Assembly: GCA_038373865.1 (NCBI GenBank)
Contig: JAXGGA010003956.1
Span: forward strand, 1 to 64,000
Length of the DNA stretch: 64,000 nt
Origin: Uloborus plumipes
Taxonomy: Eukaryota > Arthropoda > Arachnida > Araneae > Uloboridae
Reading direction: 5' to 3'
Shown: one piece after another, positions 35,241 through 48,400 of the stretch
How the letters are laid out: each line of letters begins with the position of its first letter
Numbering within the stretch: the first letter of the stretch is position 1
The notes under the pieces: model-generated
Seen by the model: the letters and a program-made list of their open reading frames with translations, nothing else
What the model was told of the DNA's origin: nothing
The model's database searches: none
Translations under genes and position numbers: made by a program

Positions 35241-38200
35241 TTAATAACAATCTGGAGTGTCTTCTGATTCAGAAAGAAGTTCTTTAGAATCAATTATATC
35301 GTCCAAAAGTGATATTGCATATGTGATATTATTATTATTATCAGTTTCTTTATTGCTTTGTACGATTGAATCAATAGATTCAGACCAAATTTCTGTCCAT
35401 AGAGCACTGACAGTACATGCCACACCTTTTGATTTTGTTAAATCAAAATTATAATCTTTGTAAGCATACGGTTTTTTAACATCAGTGATTTTAGTGATGT
35501 TGCCGATTTGCTGGGCAGTTGTCAAACTCAAAACACTATCAATCCCTGCTGTTTTCTCTTCTTTGCTGACTATATTAACATCACATGTTGCAGTTTCTGT
35601 ACTGTTTCTAGTCTCTGTTGGATTATCTAGAGGCTGATAATTCTTCGTAACACCCAAACTCGATAATTTATTTTTCAATTTCACTAAGGTATCAGCAGCC
35701 ATGCATTGAACTGGCTCATCAGAATCTTTGATTGCAAGTAGTACCGAAGAGCCAAAACCACAATCTGAAAGGAACTTGAGATATTCTTCAATATCGGCTG
35801 CATCTGATAATTTCGGAAAATAATTTTCATTTAACCACAGCCAGGCACGCAAACTTGCAATTTTCAAATCTAGATCTAAGCTCTTCATTGTCGATGTCAA
35901 TACAACAAACAATTTTGTTCTGCTGTCACTTGGTCCAGTGTTCCATTTTGCTTTAACCCATTTGAATAGGCAGTTAAATGCTTCTCGTTGAACTAGAAAA
36001 TCTTGAGCAGAACAAAAGAGGAGCAAAATGTTTTCCATGTCCACCTGCAATAGTGTGAGTAAATTATTTTCAGTTTAATCAAAGCAAAAAAAACACGTAG
36101 TAATTGCATTAAAACACTAAAATACGGAAGTTGGACTTCTTGCCTTCTATTTAACTACCATCCCACAATTACTCATTGCACTCCTGTACAACATACATTT
36201 CTAGTACACAAACAAATAAGAATTATTTGCATCAGTATTTTTCCCATGCATTAATCTTCTTTTTCTTTGTAGAATTGTAGCTTTCGATTTATCGAGATTT
36301 AAGAATAATCCAAAAACTGAAAGCAACTGCCCGTCATTATTTCAGACTAGTACACTACTTTGATCATAATTTATTTATTTATTTTTTCTTCTTCACTAAG
36401 GGCCCAGCTCCACATCAGCGGAAAACGCGACCGAAACTGAAAATCCGGGTACTTTCCATAGAAACACCATTTACTCTATTTTACGTTTCTGCTTTATTTT
36501 TCTTCTTTACGTCAATGTGGAGCAGGGCTCTAAGACTTACAACTTTTTCAGGTTTTACATTGGGACTCGATTAAATACACTTTCTGCATTTCCAAAAAGC
36601 AGATTATAGAGCAGCATGAGTTAAAGAAAAATGAAAATACTATTCAAAAGGTACAAAGGATTTAAAGATAGGAAAATATGACACAATATTAAATGCTCTC
36701 AGGCCATTTCTGTATGTAGATAGACGGACACTTTTCTTTAACTATTAAGAATCATGCATGCATTTTGGATTTGACGATAAAAATGCACAAGAAACTGAGA
36801 AAGCACTGGTAAAGGAATTTATACTTATTGTAAGAATCTAGGGGAAAAATGCATTGGCGGATTTAAGCTGTATATTCTAGGGGTGCAACAAACTGAGGTT
36901 ACCGCACCCCCCCCCCCGAAATTTCGAGTAATTACTAAATTTCGGGTAATTAGTAATTTTCATTAGGGGTCCGTGGAGGTCTGAACTTTGAGAAACTCTG
37001 AACTACATAATATGTTGTATTTTTAGGTTTTCTTTCAAATGGATTGTAGCTATGAAAAATATAATTTATTTTCCAAACAGTTCCAAGATGAAAATAATTA
37101 ATTTTTTTCAAATTTTAAGCAAAATGTTGGGGGTGCGGGGCACCCCCGTAAGTCCGCCTATGGAAAAAAGTGTAAAAGGATGCCAACATAATAGTCTTAA
37201 ATGCTAGCAATGTTTTCGGGTGACAATTTTAAGACGTCTGGCTCTTTCATATAATGCTCTTATAAGCAGTATGCGTGATGTCTGGCGGCTGAGAGTGGTT
37301 GGATTTTTTACTGCGCTTCACATTTTTGCTGGTAAAAATAGCGATTTTGAAACCATTTTGGGGCAATTAGAAACTTAAACCTGTCGTAAGTATTAGGGAT
37401 GCACCGATAAACAAATTGGCCGATTACCGATTAATCGGCTGAGCCGATTAATGATAAGGGTGATTGTTTTTCTACTACCAATTTTACCATCACTTTTTCT
37501 CTCTTAAACAAATCTAATTTAGAAATAGTAAGTAATTTATCGCTGAGAGAATTTTTTTTAAATTTTCCTAGTTTTCATAAAATAATTTCAATGTTTTACC
37601 AAATTACTTAGAACCAACTTTCATATTATTGTCAATAATATAATTAACACATTGTTAGTTATGTTAATTGGACATAAAAATTCAAAAAAAGGGGGGAGGG
37701 GAATCTGTGGTAAGCACTTCAATTTAGGAGTACTTTTCATTCATATTTTTTAATACTTAGTAGCAATTTAATTCAATACTTTTATTCTTTAAAAATTAGA
37801 GGTTATCTAAAAGCACTGTTCTAAGGAGAAAACTATTGCCAAATGAAAAATATTGCAACATTGTCTATGTACATTTATTTAAAGTAGGAGAATTAATTAA
37901 AAACAACTTTTTATCAATTAAGAGAATTACTATTGCTGTTAATAAAATTATTCATCATTGTTTCTTGGTGAAGGTATGCTTTAAAGAATAGCATTTGAAA
38001 AATATTTTTCGGCCGATTAATCGGCCCGATTTTACCAATTACTAATAATCGGCAAAGTGGCCGATTATGGCTGATTGATCGGTGCATCCCCAGTATGTCA
38101 TGTAATATATCAATGGAAAGCCCTATTTCTTGGCTTTACAATAGTCTTTGAATTTTTATTCTACTATAATTAGAAAAGAAGTTTAAGGTAATTCTTTTTA

Positions 38201-39426
38201 AATATATTTTTTTTTCGTTTTTTAACAACTCTATTTTGTACAATTTTTGAATTAGAAATGTAAAACTTGGTAGGATTACTTCTCTTGTCATATACGTTCT
38301 TCACACCAATTTTTGTTAAAATCGGAAATGGTGAGATCAAAAACCTTTTTTTCACGATTGATTTGACGCGAAATTGCCTGAAATCACTATTTTTTCTAGT
38401 ACAAGTGTAATGCCCAGTAAAAAACGCAACCACCCTCGGCTGTCAGACGCCCGGCATGCCGCTCGGTAACTCATGACTTTTTTGGAGGGTGGTTTTTTAT
38501 AGGAAAATAAAAATGAATTATCTTGAATATAAAGAGTGTTTTTAATTACATATTGAAAATGTAAAAAAAAGTTTATTTGAAAAAATTTAGTAGTTTATTA
38601 CTATTTTTATTGTCACTCGAAATTGGAACTTCAAAAAAAAATGCACGTGGGTGGCCCGGGTGATTGTGGCTCTTGATGTTATCTGAAATCAAATATTCTT
38701 GATTATTCTTAATCTATAGACACGTCATTCTGCTCGGAACTACTGAAGTTAAATTTCAAGGGTAAATAACAAAATGGCGGACTTTGAAAAAAAAAGTCCT
38801 TTTATTTTAGCAAAGAAAGGGTTGTAAAATAAAAAGTTAGGGGTGACAAAAATTATTGTTAGTTCCGACGAGAACTATGAGTGTGTAGAACAGCCTGTTA
38901 AAATTTGAAAGCAATCGGTTCAGTAGAAAAAAAGTTAGGACCCGGACCGACCAGAAAAATAGTGTTTTGAGAAAAACGCGTTTTAAAGTTCAACAGCAAA
39001 CTCCGAGGAGCTCTAGGAAACTTGTTATAACTCCCAAAATATTTCGAATTTCTGCCTGCCATTTTCACAGTATATTCTCAAGACATTGTACTTTCAAATC
39101 AAGCAAAAAAAATTTTTTCGATTTTTTGAACTCAAGTTACCAGAGTACTACCTTAAAGAGATGTCTTAAAATGGTTGTTTTTTTTTTTGACGCAGCTAGC
39201 TCTTGGACTACAACATATAATACAAATTATTATTTAATTTAGCATACCTCTGAAATTCCTTTCACAGATGAAATCTCCTTCCAATACATAGGCTGCATAC
39301 ATATTTCTGTTATAGCATTTATAGCCGTTGCTTTTACCGTTCCATCACAAGATCCTTCGACGGCTAAATCCCACACAATGGAAGGAATGTCATATCTGAA
39401 CATAATTTCTTGCCAATCACAATAAT
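35241..39426 (-). CDS. BRAT1: BRAT1 exons 10-11 (C-terminal HEAT repeats and DCY tail)
   Basis: Exon 10 (39426-39248, acceptor TGCCAG, donor GTATGC) encodes YCDWQEIMFRYDIPSIVW and EGSCDGTVKATAINAI. Exon 11 (36044-35241) encodes MENILLLFCSAQDFLVQRE, SLDLDLKIASLRAW, CGFGSSVLLAIKDSDEPVQ, then about 110 low-complexity Ser/Thr/Asn/Asp-rich residues, and ends SEDTPDCY-TAA. Human BRAT1 ends EADCY as I recall. Structural work on INTS9-INTS11-BRAT1 reports that a C-terminal cysteine of BRAT1 reaches the INTS11 zinc site, so the conserved penultimate Cys is functionally meaningful. Confidence 0.9.
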
Positions 39427-42400
39427 CTGGCACCATAGAAAAAGTGAATTCATGTCCATTAGTCATCAAAGCAAAACATTTTTAATAATTTTAGTTTTAC
39501 ACATATAAATATATCCTAGGCAATACCATTGTTTAAATATCAATCATTATTTCAATTTTCAATCAGAAAATGTCAATTAAATACATGGAATAAAATATAA
39601 TTCTAAATTGGCATTTTTCGTCTTTTATTTTTCCTTCTTAAATTGCCTACCGTTATAACTATGTACAGTTGAACCTGGTTAAAACATCATTGAAGAGATT
39701 AGAAAAAATATGACACTAATAACGCAAGCAATAAGTAAGCAATGTATTGTGAAACCTTGCTATTCAAGTACGATTTGTAAGAATTGTGAATAATTTTTTT
39801 TCATGTAAGATGAGCATTATAAATAGGATTAATGCATCCCAAATAAGATTGCACATGTCGCACATCCAGAATGAAAGGGGCACATCTCAAAATAGCTGTT
39901 TTGAGAAAAATCGATTTGAAAATTTAAACTTTTTTAAATCCTTGCCCTGACTCTAATAACTATTGAAATTAGATAAACTCTCATTGATTGGTTGATTAAA
40001 GGTACTGCTAGGTGACTATGGTCTGCGTTTCCCGGTCAATTTTAAATAAGTCGGTAATTAATGAGAAGTGCCCCTTTCATTCTCCATTTTCGTGGAGAAT
40101 GAAAGGGGCACATCTCAAAATAGCTATTCTTACGGGCATCGGTTTATACACCATTTAATTTTTTTTTTGAAGTTCTTGTCATGATTTTAACCTACATTTT
40201 TTAATGATGCATGTTTTGTGTAATTTATATCGGGCCTTTTTTTTATCCACGAGTGGGGGCAACCGCCTCCCCCCAAAGAAGGGGGGTTCTTCATACAAAT
40301 CCCAAAATTACAACGGATTTGAGCCACATTTAGCACGTAGGTCCTTTCATGCTCAGAGTGTCACGCCAGGGTTCTTTCACTCTGCTTACGAGAGGGGGGC
40401 TGAGAGTTGCAAGAAAATCTTTTAAGTGGAATACTTACATTATTACTTACAGTGGCTGAAATTTTACGAAATCCGAAAAGGCCTAAATTAAACTTTAAAA
40501 TCATAAAATTTCTCTTTTCCACAGGCGAAATTTTACACTACTTTTTGTAGGGATTTTGATTTATACCTGATTCCTTTGCATCACGAGACAACTTGTGATA
40601 ATTAACTCGATAATGGGAAAAAAAGGGCATTTTAGTTGCTTATACTTTTGTACGTACGTATGCACGGTCGGATGCGCCAAAAAAAAGACATTCCTTCCAG
40701 AATGAGTAAAGTTGAAATTTAGGCCGCAGTTGAACGTAAATCTTTTCGAGAAAACATTACTTCTTGTACTACTTACAAGGAAGTAAAAAAGTAATAACTA
40801 CTGTCTGTTTGCGTATTGTGCGCCTGGCAGCCACGAACGCTTCCATTTGAAAAAGGGGAGATAGGTTTAGGATGTGCACTTCCCAATGCCTTCAGTTTTT
40901 GTTCGCTTGCTACTTCCTCGTTGCATTTCCCCCCTACTTCGAGAGAGTCAGAAGAGACTTGGCGAGTGCGCAGATTCAATGGAGGTTTTGCGAAAAAATG
41001 TTAGACAGTAATTGGTATTTCCATCTTTGTAGTTCAGTTTCGCAGGAATAACAATATCAATAACATTAATACAAAATTTTACTCTCATACAGTTATTATT
41101 TTCAGTTTCAACGTAAAAATTAAGCCTTTCTGTAAAACATTGATATCTTACCGAAATTCAGAATGTAAACATTCTACTACCAATTTTAATTTTCGCTCTT
41201 TAACAGGGTATGAATTTAGATCAAAACGGGCGCAGAAAGTCAACAGCAATTATAGTTTTCTTTCTTTATTAATGATTCGATTTAACATTTCAGAAGGTTT
41301 AAACGCAAAGCAGACGATCTATTCGAAAAAGTCGAAGGGAAAAAATAATACGAAGAATTTCAAATTTATTTAAAAAAATAACGTATCTCTAAATTGTTTG
41401 CAGATTTTTTTTTTTTTTTTTTTTTTTTTTGTGTTTTGATTTCTCAATATTGACCTTGCTTGTAGTTTAAACATTGTACTTAAATAGGTATAGTAATTCT
41501 AAATGTGTGACAAAGTTATTTTCAAGTTTGTAGCTTTTAACAAACATTTAACAAAAAGGGTTCTGTGTAGTAGAGTTATAAAATAGTTCTGAAAGTATTT
41601 AATCAACAAATTAGGTAATACGTTACTGTTTTCAATTTAATAGCAATTTTTTTAAATATAAAATCATAGAAGCTGATAAACAAAACTAATAAAAAAATAA
41701 TAAGATTCACTTATTTTTCGACTGTAGAATTTAAAACGGTTAATTATGCACTGAAGTCATGATGCTTAGTTTTACCAAAAATATTTTTATACATTCTTTT
41801 TGAATTAGCTGTAATGATAGAATATACTGTATGAAATATAGGAATTTTAGTATATTAAAAAATTGCAAGTTTTCTCGAAGAAAAAAATTGTTCTAAGGAT
41901 TTTTAGTTACATTTATTTTATTTGAAATGTGAAACATTTTGTCATCTGATACTTCCTATCGCTGTTTCATTTCAGAGCGATATTAAATCAAATCTTAATT
42001 CCTAATGATTTGACGCTAGGTTACATAATACTATTCTTCTTATTCTAAAAAAAGGAACCCTTCATAAAGTACTTATGCACAAACAATTTATACTTAATAA
42101 CGAACAATTAAAACGAGTGTCACTTCAAAAAATAGCAAAATTACGGGTACTAGCCTTAATTTGCACCAATTCCGCTCGGCGAACTCTGATTATCAAAGAT
42201 GTGCCCCTTTCAAACTCAATTCTCCCTTCACAATCGGCAGAATCTGGAGAATGATAAGGGCATAAGTTGCTTTTTAGCTGCTACTGTTAACACTAGAAAA
42301 AAATGGGTCGGTTTCTCATGTAAGGTGTACTAAGATACGCTATTTAAACATATTTCCAAAAAATGCATTTTTTGAGATGTGCCCCTTTCATTCTGGATGT

Positions 42401-45400
42401 GCGATGTGAGTAGCACAATTTTGCCTGAGGTGTTGGATCACACCTAGGTACGCTGCAGAGAGAACATATTTTGCAAGAAAAAAAAACTCTCCGTCTTTCT
42501 TCTTTCGTTTTTTGTTTCTGACAAATATTATTTTCATGAGCCCTATTTATTTTAGATAATTTGAACCTCCCTGGCAATGGTGGCTCCAAGCCCATAGTCT
42601 TTCCCTGCTTCAATTGTCCCCTGTGCAATCTCTTCCCTTCGCCCTATAACTATGAATGGGAACTCTCCCCCAGTAGTGCAATATTGAGAGAAAAACATTC
42701 ATGTTAAAAATTAAAACATCAATGCTGTCAATACATGGATCAAAGAACATTGATACTTTTAAACCTCAATGTTCTGAAACCTCAAACTTCTTAATAAATA
42801 TATATTCCTGCATAATAAACATAAAAATAAAAAAAAAGTTTGAATTCAAGAATTAAATTCCCAGCATACAATTTATAAATTTAGAAGGTTTTTGACTGTC
42901 AAAGAAAAGCTGTTAATAATAGCGATAATTAATTATCAATGTTCCAAATTGTTTAATGCAAAGGAATAAATAACTTATACGTTTAAATTACAAAGAATGG
43001 AAAATCAATGCAAATTAACTGGAATAATATATCGTAATATCTTTTAAATTTCCTCCTCATGAATAAGACAAAAACTGAAAGTAAGTTGCTTAATAATTAA
43101 TGCAAATCAATTAGACAAAGTTGATAGATTTGCTGTCTCTTTCCTTCCTTTTTTTTCTATTGCAAAGGAAAAAAGAAGTAAAAAAAAAAAAAAAAATACT
43201 TTCCAACAATAATTAAAAACATGTGAAAAGTTTGTGGGCTGGTAAATGCAGTATTGTTTTTAACAAAATGCGAAGAAATAAATAAAAATAAGAACATTTG
43301 TTGATGTTAAAAGAATTGTCTTAAAATTTATTAAAATGTAAAAAAAAACCAAATTATCTCTCTCTCTCTCTCCTAACAGTCATACATAATTAAAGAAATA
43401 TTTGAAAAACTCATAGAAATTCATGAAAATAGATCTCAACGTAAAAAAGGTAAAGAAGACGTTTCAAAAATTATGTGTTTCGAACCCGTTTAACAAAATT
43501 TGAATTCCAGGTGCAAAAATTCAAACTGATGCCAGGGGCTAGAAGCTAGATGGTATCAGGGGTGCAGAAAATGTTTTTCCCTCCAACATTTCCCCCAATC
43601 TGTACGAAAATTTCCCCAAAATTTAACAATATATGGATAAGCTTAGATAAAAATTAATTTTGCATTACAACAGACATACCACAGTAAAACATAAGTCAAA
43701 AGTGTTAATCAGCAAATACTCATATGTGAGGAGAAAGAGTCCAGAAAATTAAGAACTGTTTGAGAATTGATTAAATATAAACTTACAGTATGCAATATTT
43801 TATTACATTGAGTATACACGTAGAAACATTACTACTGTTTGATTCATTAAATATGACTACATAAGCACCCCAGTAACGATTCGTGTTCACAAGTAGCGAC
43901 TGGCTTCTAACGAGAGAGTGGAAAATGAATTGATAATCGTTGTAAAAAGAAAAAAAATAATTATAATTTAGGATGTATGCTTTCCGATTCTGTTTTATTT
44001 TTCGGAAAACATTTTAAATCTTGCGGAATACTTTGTATTGAATCAGCAAAATTTCCCCAAACGACCAAAATTTCCCCCGATCTAGGATCGCTGGATCGGA
44101 CATATTCTGCACCCGTGGATGGTATTAGTTTTTATTTGTATCTTTTTAGTTTTCTTTTTCTTTTATGAAGGGAAATTTTCTAAGATAACTGAACAGAAAT
44201 CTGTGAGAACTGATTAACTTCTCTGTGGAATTGCGACGGTCCACCAGACTACCGGTTGAGAATCGCTGAGTTAAGGGATTTGGAGTTCGTATGAAAAGTT
44301 AGATTTCGTATTTTTTGACCAAATTTTTTTTTTTTTTGCTTCCAACTTTTAATATCTTAACACTGCAGCTAATTTTGAGCATTTTTGCAATTGGAAGTAT
44401 GCATCTAGGGCAAACGGTCGTGAAAATAAAAGTCATGCGACTTTAAATGGAACACCCTGTATTGTATATAAATCAAAGGAAAAGATAAAACATAATACCT
44501 GCATTAACAATTTCTGCAGCTAGGCTAATAGCAGTTTCAACGATACTTTCTCTGGTACCAAGCAATTTCTTGCATAATAACTGGGTAAGCTTCTCTTTAA
44601 GCTCAGCAGGTAGATCAAAATTATTCTTCGAAGTCAAAGCTGTCATTGTTTTCAGAAGTTTTAAAGTATCACATATGTACTACATGAAAAAATAAAAATA
44701 GCAACAATCAATAAATGATCCTTATTATAATAAAAACTTAAATGAATGAACAAAGGTTTCAAACAAAATGTTGGTTATATCAAAAACTTGTCCACTAATA
44801 TTGGCCCAATAACATGTCCATTGTACTTTTTACACGAATCAATATGGGTAGAGGTTTACTTTTGTTGTCCTATGAGTGTGATTTAAGATGTTTGTTGAAA
44901 TTCAAAAAAAAAAAAAAAAAAAAATTTAAACAGCAAAAAGTTAAACACCAAAATGGCAATGAGGAATAAAAATCCAAATTAGGCTGGAAATAAGGATTAT
45001 TTTCTTAAGTCTTTTAGATACAAATATTAGTGCTTAAATTTGTGCAGGCATGGAAATACAAATGTATGTATAACTCACCTTAAAGGTAAAAATAATAATT
45101 CTTATTGCCTCATACAATGTGGCGACTTATACAAATATTTTTACAAGATGATAATATACGAAAATTCAGCATTACAAAGAATATACATTCAAAAGGAAAA
45201 ATTAATAACTTAAATTAAAATGACACAACGAAGAACACGTGCAAAAGCTTTAAAGGAGAATTAGCCAAGGAAATTGCTAAAAAAAGGACAAAAATAAAAG
45301 GAAGTTGAAAACATCAAATAATTAAACTTACATGGTCAAACGTAAATAATTTTTCCAAAAAGAACAGCAAATGCTTATACAATTTCATAATCAGATCATG

Positions 45401-45429
45401 GTTTAGAATCATGTAGACTAAAATGAAAA

Positions 45430-45487
<58 letters not shown>

Positions 45488-48400
45488 ACAATAAATAATA
45501 GCAACAATGCATTGCACTAGACATGTAAATACATAACATTAGACATTTAAAAAGTGGAAAATAATAAAGGATTGGTATTGAAACATGTAAGAAATAAACA
45601 TGTCCTTTTCTATTCTAGGTCACTTTTTACATTCAGTTATATTTTAATCACCCTTTTTTGTGGAATAATAAACAGCATGTGTGCCCATCTTCAAGGGCGT
45701 AGCCAGGACTCACGTTAGGGGGGTGCAAGCAGAGGCACCCCAATAGGAGGTCACTGTGACCTCCCAAAAAGGTAAAGAATGAAGCGCATTCTCTGATAAG
45801 TGACGCCAAGGACTTAAAATTTATTGGTGGGAGAGAAGGCGAGGGGGGAGGGGACTCTCAATGACCGAATGTAATTCCAAATTTAACCGAGTAATAAAAT
45901 ACGAACTTATTTGTCTGCACCAGCATGTTACAATGAAAAGCATGAAAGGGGACAAAATCGTTAGTCAAAAAAATGGGAGGTCACTTGACCTCCCATTGCC
46001 TTTGATCTAGGGGGGTGCAGCCGCACCCCCCTGCACCCCCCTAGCTACGCCCTTGCCCATCTTTTAAGTTTTCCATAGCCTGAAGATTATTAAACACGAC
46101 TCTTTTTAACAAAAATGTTGTCTGCTTTCTAAATTAATCTAATTTATCAATAGGTAATTTTTTTTCCTCCAATAAAAAAAAAAGTTTCTTCACAACACAT
46201 TATTTCAGTCATCTCTATTTGCACCCTGCTTTATAAGTTCTCTTTTTAGCCTACTTTCCTGTTAAAAATAAAAGAAAGACGAAAAAAGTATTAAAAGTAG
46301 CTTAATGCATCTAAAAAATATCGCCAAGTCCAAAAAATATCGCCCAGTTAAAAAAATAAAAAGGCAAAATGAATATCGAAAAATTAAAAATTTGAAAGTA
46401 GGGTATTGAGATGTGGAATTTGTGTGTCGGTCGATCTGTCTGTCCCCCCCCCCCTAACTTTTGAATGAACATTCCGATTTGGACAAACTTTTTTTTGTTG
46501 GAAAGATCTCGGCGAGTACAGCTCATTCCCATATTTGATTTTTTGATTTGAACAATTTTTGGGTCAACTTTGAACCGTTCAAACAACCTGTCCCGCGATG
46601 CTAACTTTTGAGTGAACAGTCCGATTTGAACTAACTTTTTTCTGTTCGAAAGATCTTATTAAGGATACTTCATTCCCATATTTACATTTCCGATTTGTAC
46701 AATTTTTCGTTCAACATTGAACCGCTCGAGCAAGCTGTCACCCCTAATAACTTTTGAGTGAACAGTCCGATTTGAAGAAACTTTTTTTGTTCGAAGGTTC
46801 TCAGCAAGGATACTTCATTACCGTATTTAAATTTTCAATTTGAACATTTTTTCGTTCAACATTGAACCCTTCAAGCAACCTTTCCCCACCTAATAACTTC
46901 TGAGTGAACCACCCGAATGGAATAAACTTTTTTTTGTTTGAAAGATCTCGGAGAGGCTCATTCCCATATTTTGCTTTTTGATTTGAACCATTTTTCGTTA
47001 AATATTTAACCGTTTAGAAAAAAAAATTAACATTAGCGCCTACGGGGAATTTAAGTTGAATGTTGATCCTGAACTTAAAGTCGGATTTCCTTCAAACTAT
47101 GTAAGAAAAATGGTTTTGATAAATAATGTTTGTAAAGTACTTTTCTGAATAATCTTCTGTGAGGACTCTGACTCCGTCTCCGCAAACATGGCGGAAATGC
47201 AGGCTCAGAAAAAAATGACTGACTGTGCAGACGATTTTTTGTTTATTTTTTCATTTGTTTTATTTTATTTATTATTATTATTTTTTTTTTTTTTTTGGCA
47301 GACGACTTTTTTTTTTTGTAACAAAAATGTTTCATTAACGAGGGCATTTTATTCTTTATTTATATTTAACAACTGGCAACGGATTAAAAGTGAAATCCGA
47401 GACATTTTATCAACGGACAGGTTTTTTTTCCTTTTTTTTTTCTTTCTTTGATAAAATGTGTTTTGATGTACTTTGTACTTTTAATTTTTTTTTTTGAAAA
47501 CAATTGAGGAATTTTTCTACGGAAGAACTGTAACAGTTGTTCTTATAGAAGAACTGTAACAGTTGTTCAATATTGCTTTTAGAAATCAGCTTTAAGTGCT
47601 AAAAAGGTATGTTGGACATAATTTTTAGTCTAGGATAATTAAGAGAATAATGATCAGATGCTAGAATGCCGATGTCGATGTACGGGAAAGTAGGCTCGTT
47701 TAGTTCTTGACAGAACTTCTTGTTATTAATACTTTTCTTTCTTTTGTTTTTTCCCCCACTTTTTTTATTCATACTTTTCAACATACTTTTAAGACATAGT
47801 ACACAAGATTTTTCAAAGAAAGATGCTTCATGTCACCAAAATTTTTGGATGGCAATAGTGCTTAGACCCCCTATTTGAGGGACTGGAAAATAAAGACTAA
47901 AACAAGGGGTTATAATTACGAGAATGGAGAATAGATGAGTTTTTACTGCACTAACAACTGCTCATAAACGTGGCCCTTAATCGTCCCCCCCCCCCACTTA
48001 TATTGTTTAAATGCACCCTCCAATATTTTCAGGAAATTGGACACAACTAGGGGGACGCTTATGCGATATTTTATGGTAAATAGACAAGTTAATTTTTATT
48101 TTCTTCATTCCTGTAACAATATCATTTTTGGATAAAGAATTAGGGTTAAAACTATCCTCTGAAAAAAGAATCTAAATCTTAACCAAAATGTTGAAATTAC
48201 TTGATGTTTAGCAATACTTAATCTTACTCGCAGGGATAGAAAAATCTTTAAAATTTTACATGCCATGCTGGGCATCTTTGTCTAAAAGATACATGCCCCA
48301 ATAGAATTTTTACATTCCTATTTTTTTTAATTAATAAATACATTTTTATCTGTCATATAGCATTAAAAAAGACACCCAATTAAATTAACAGCTTTAAATA

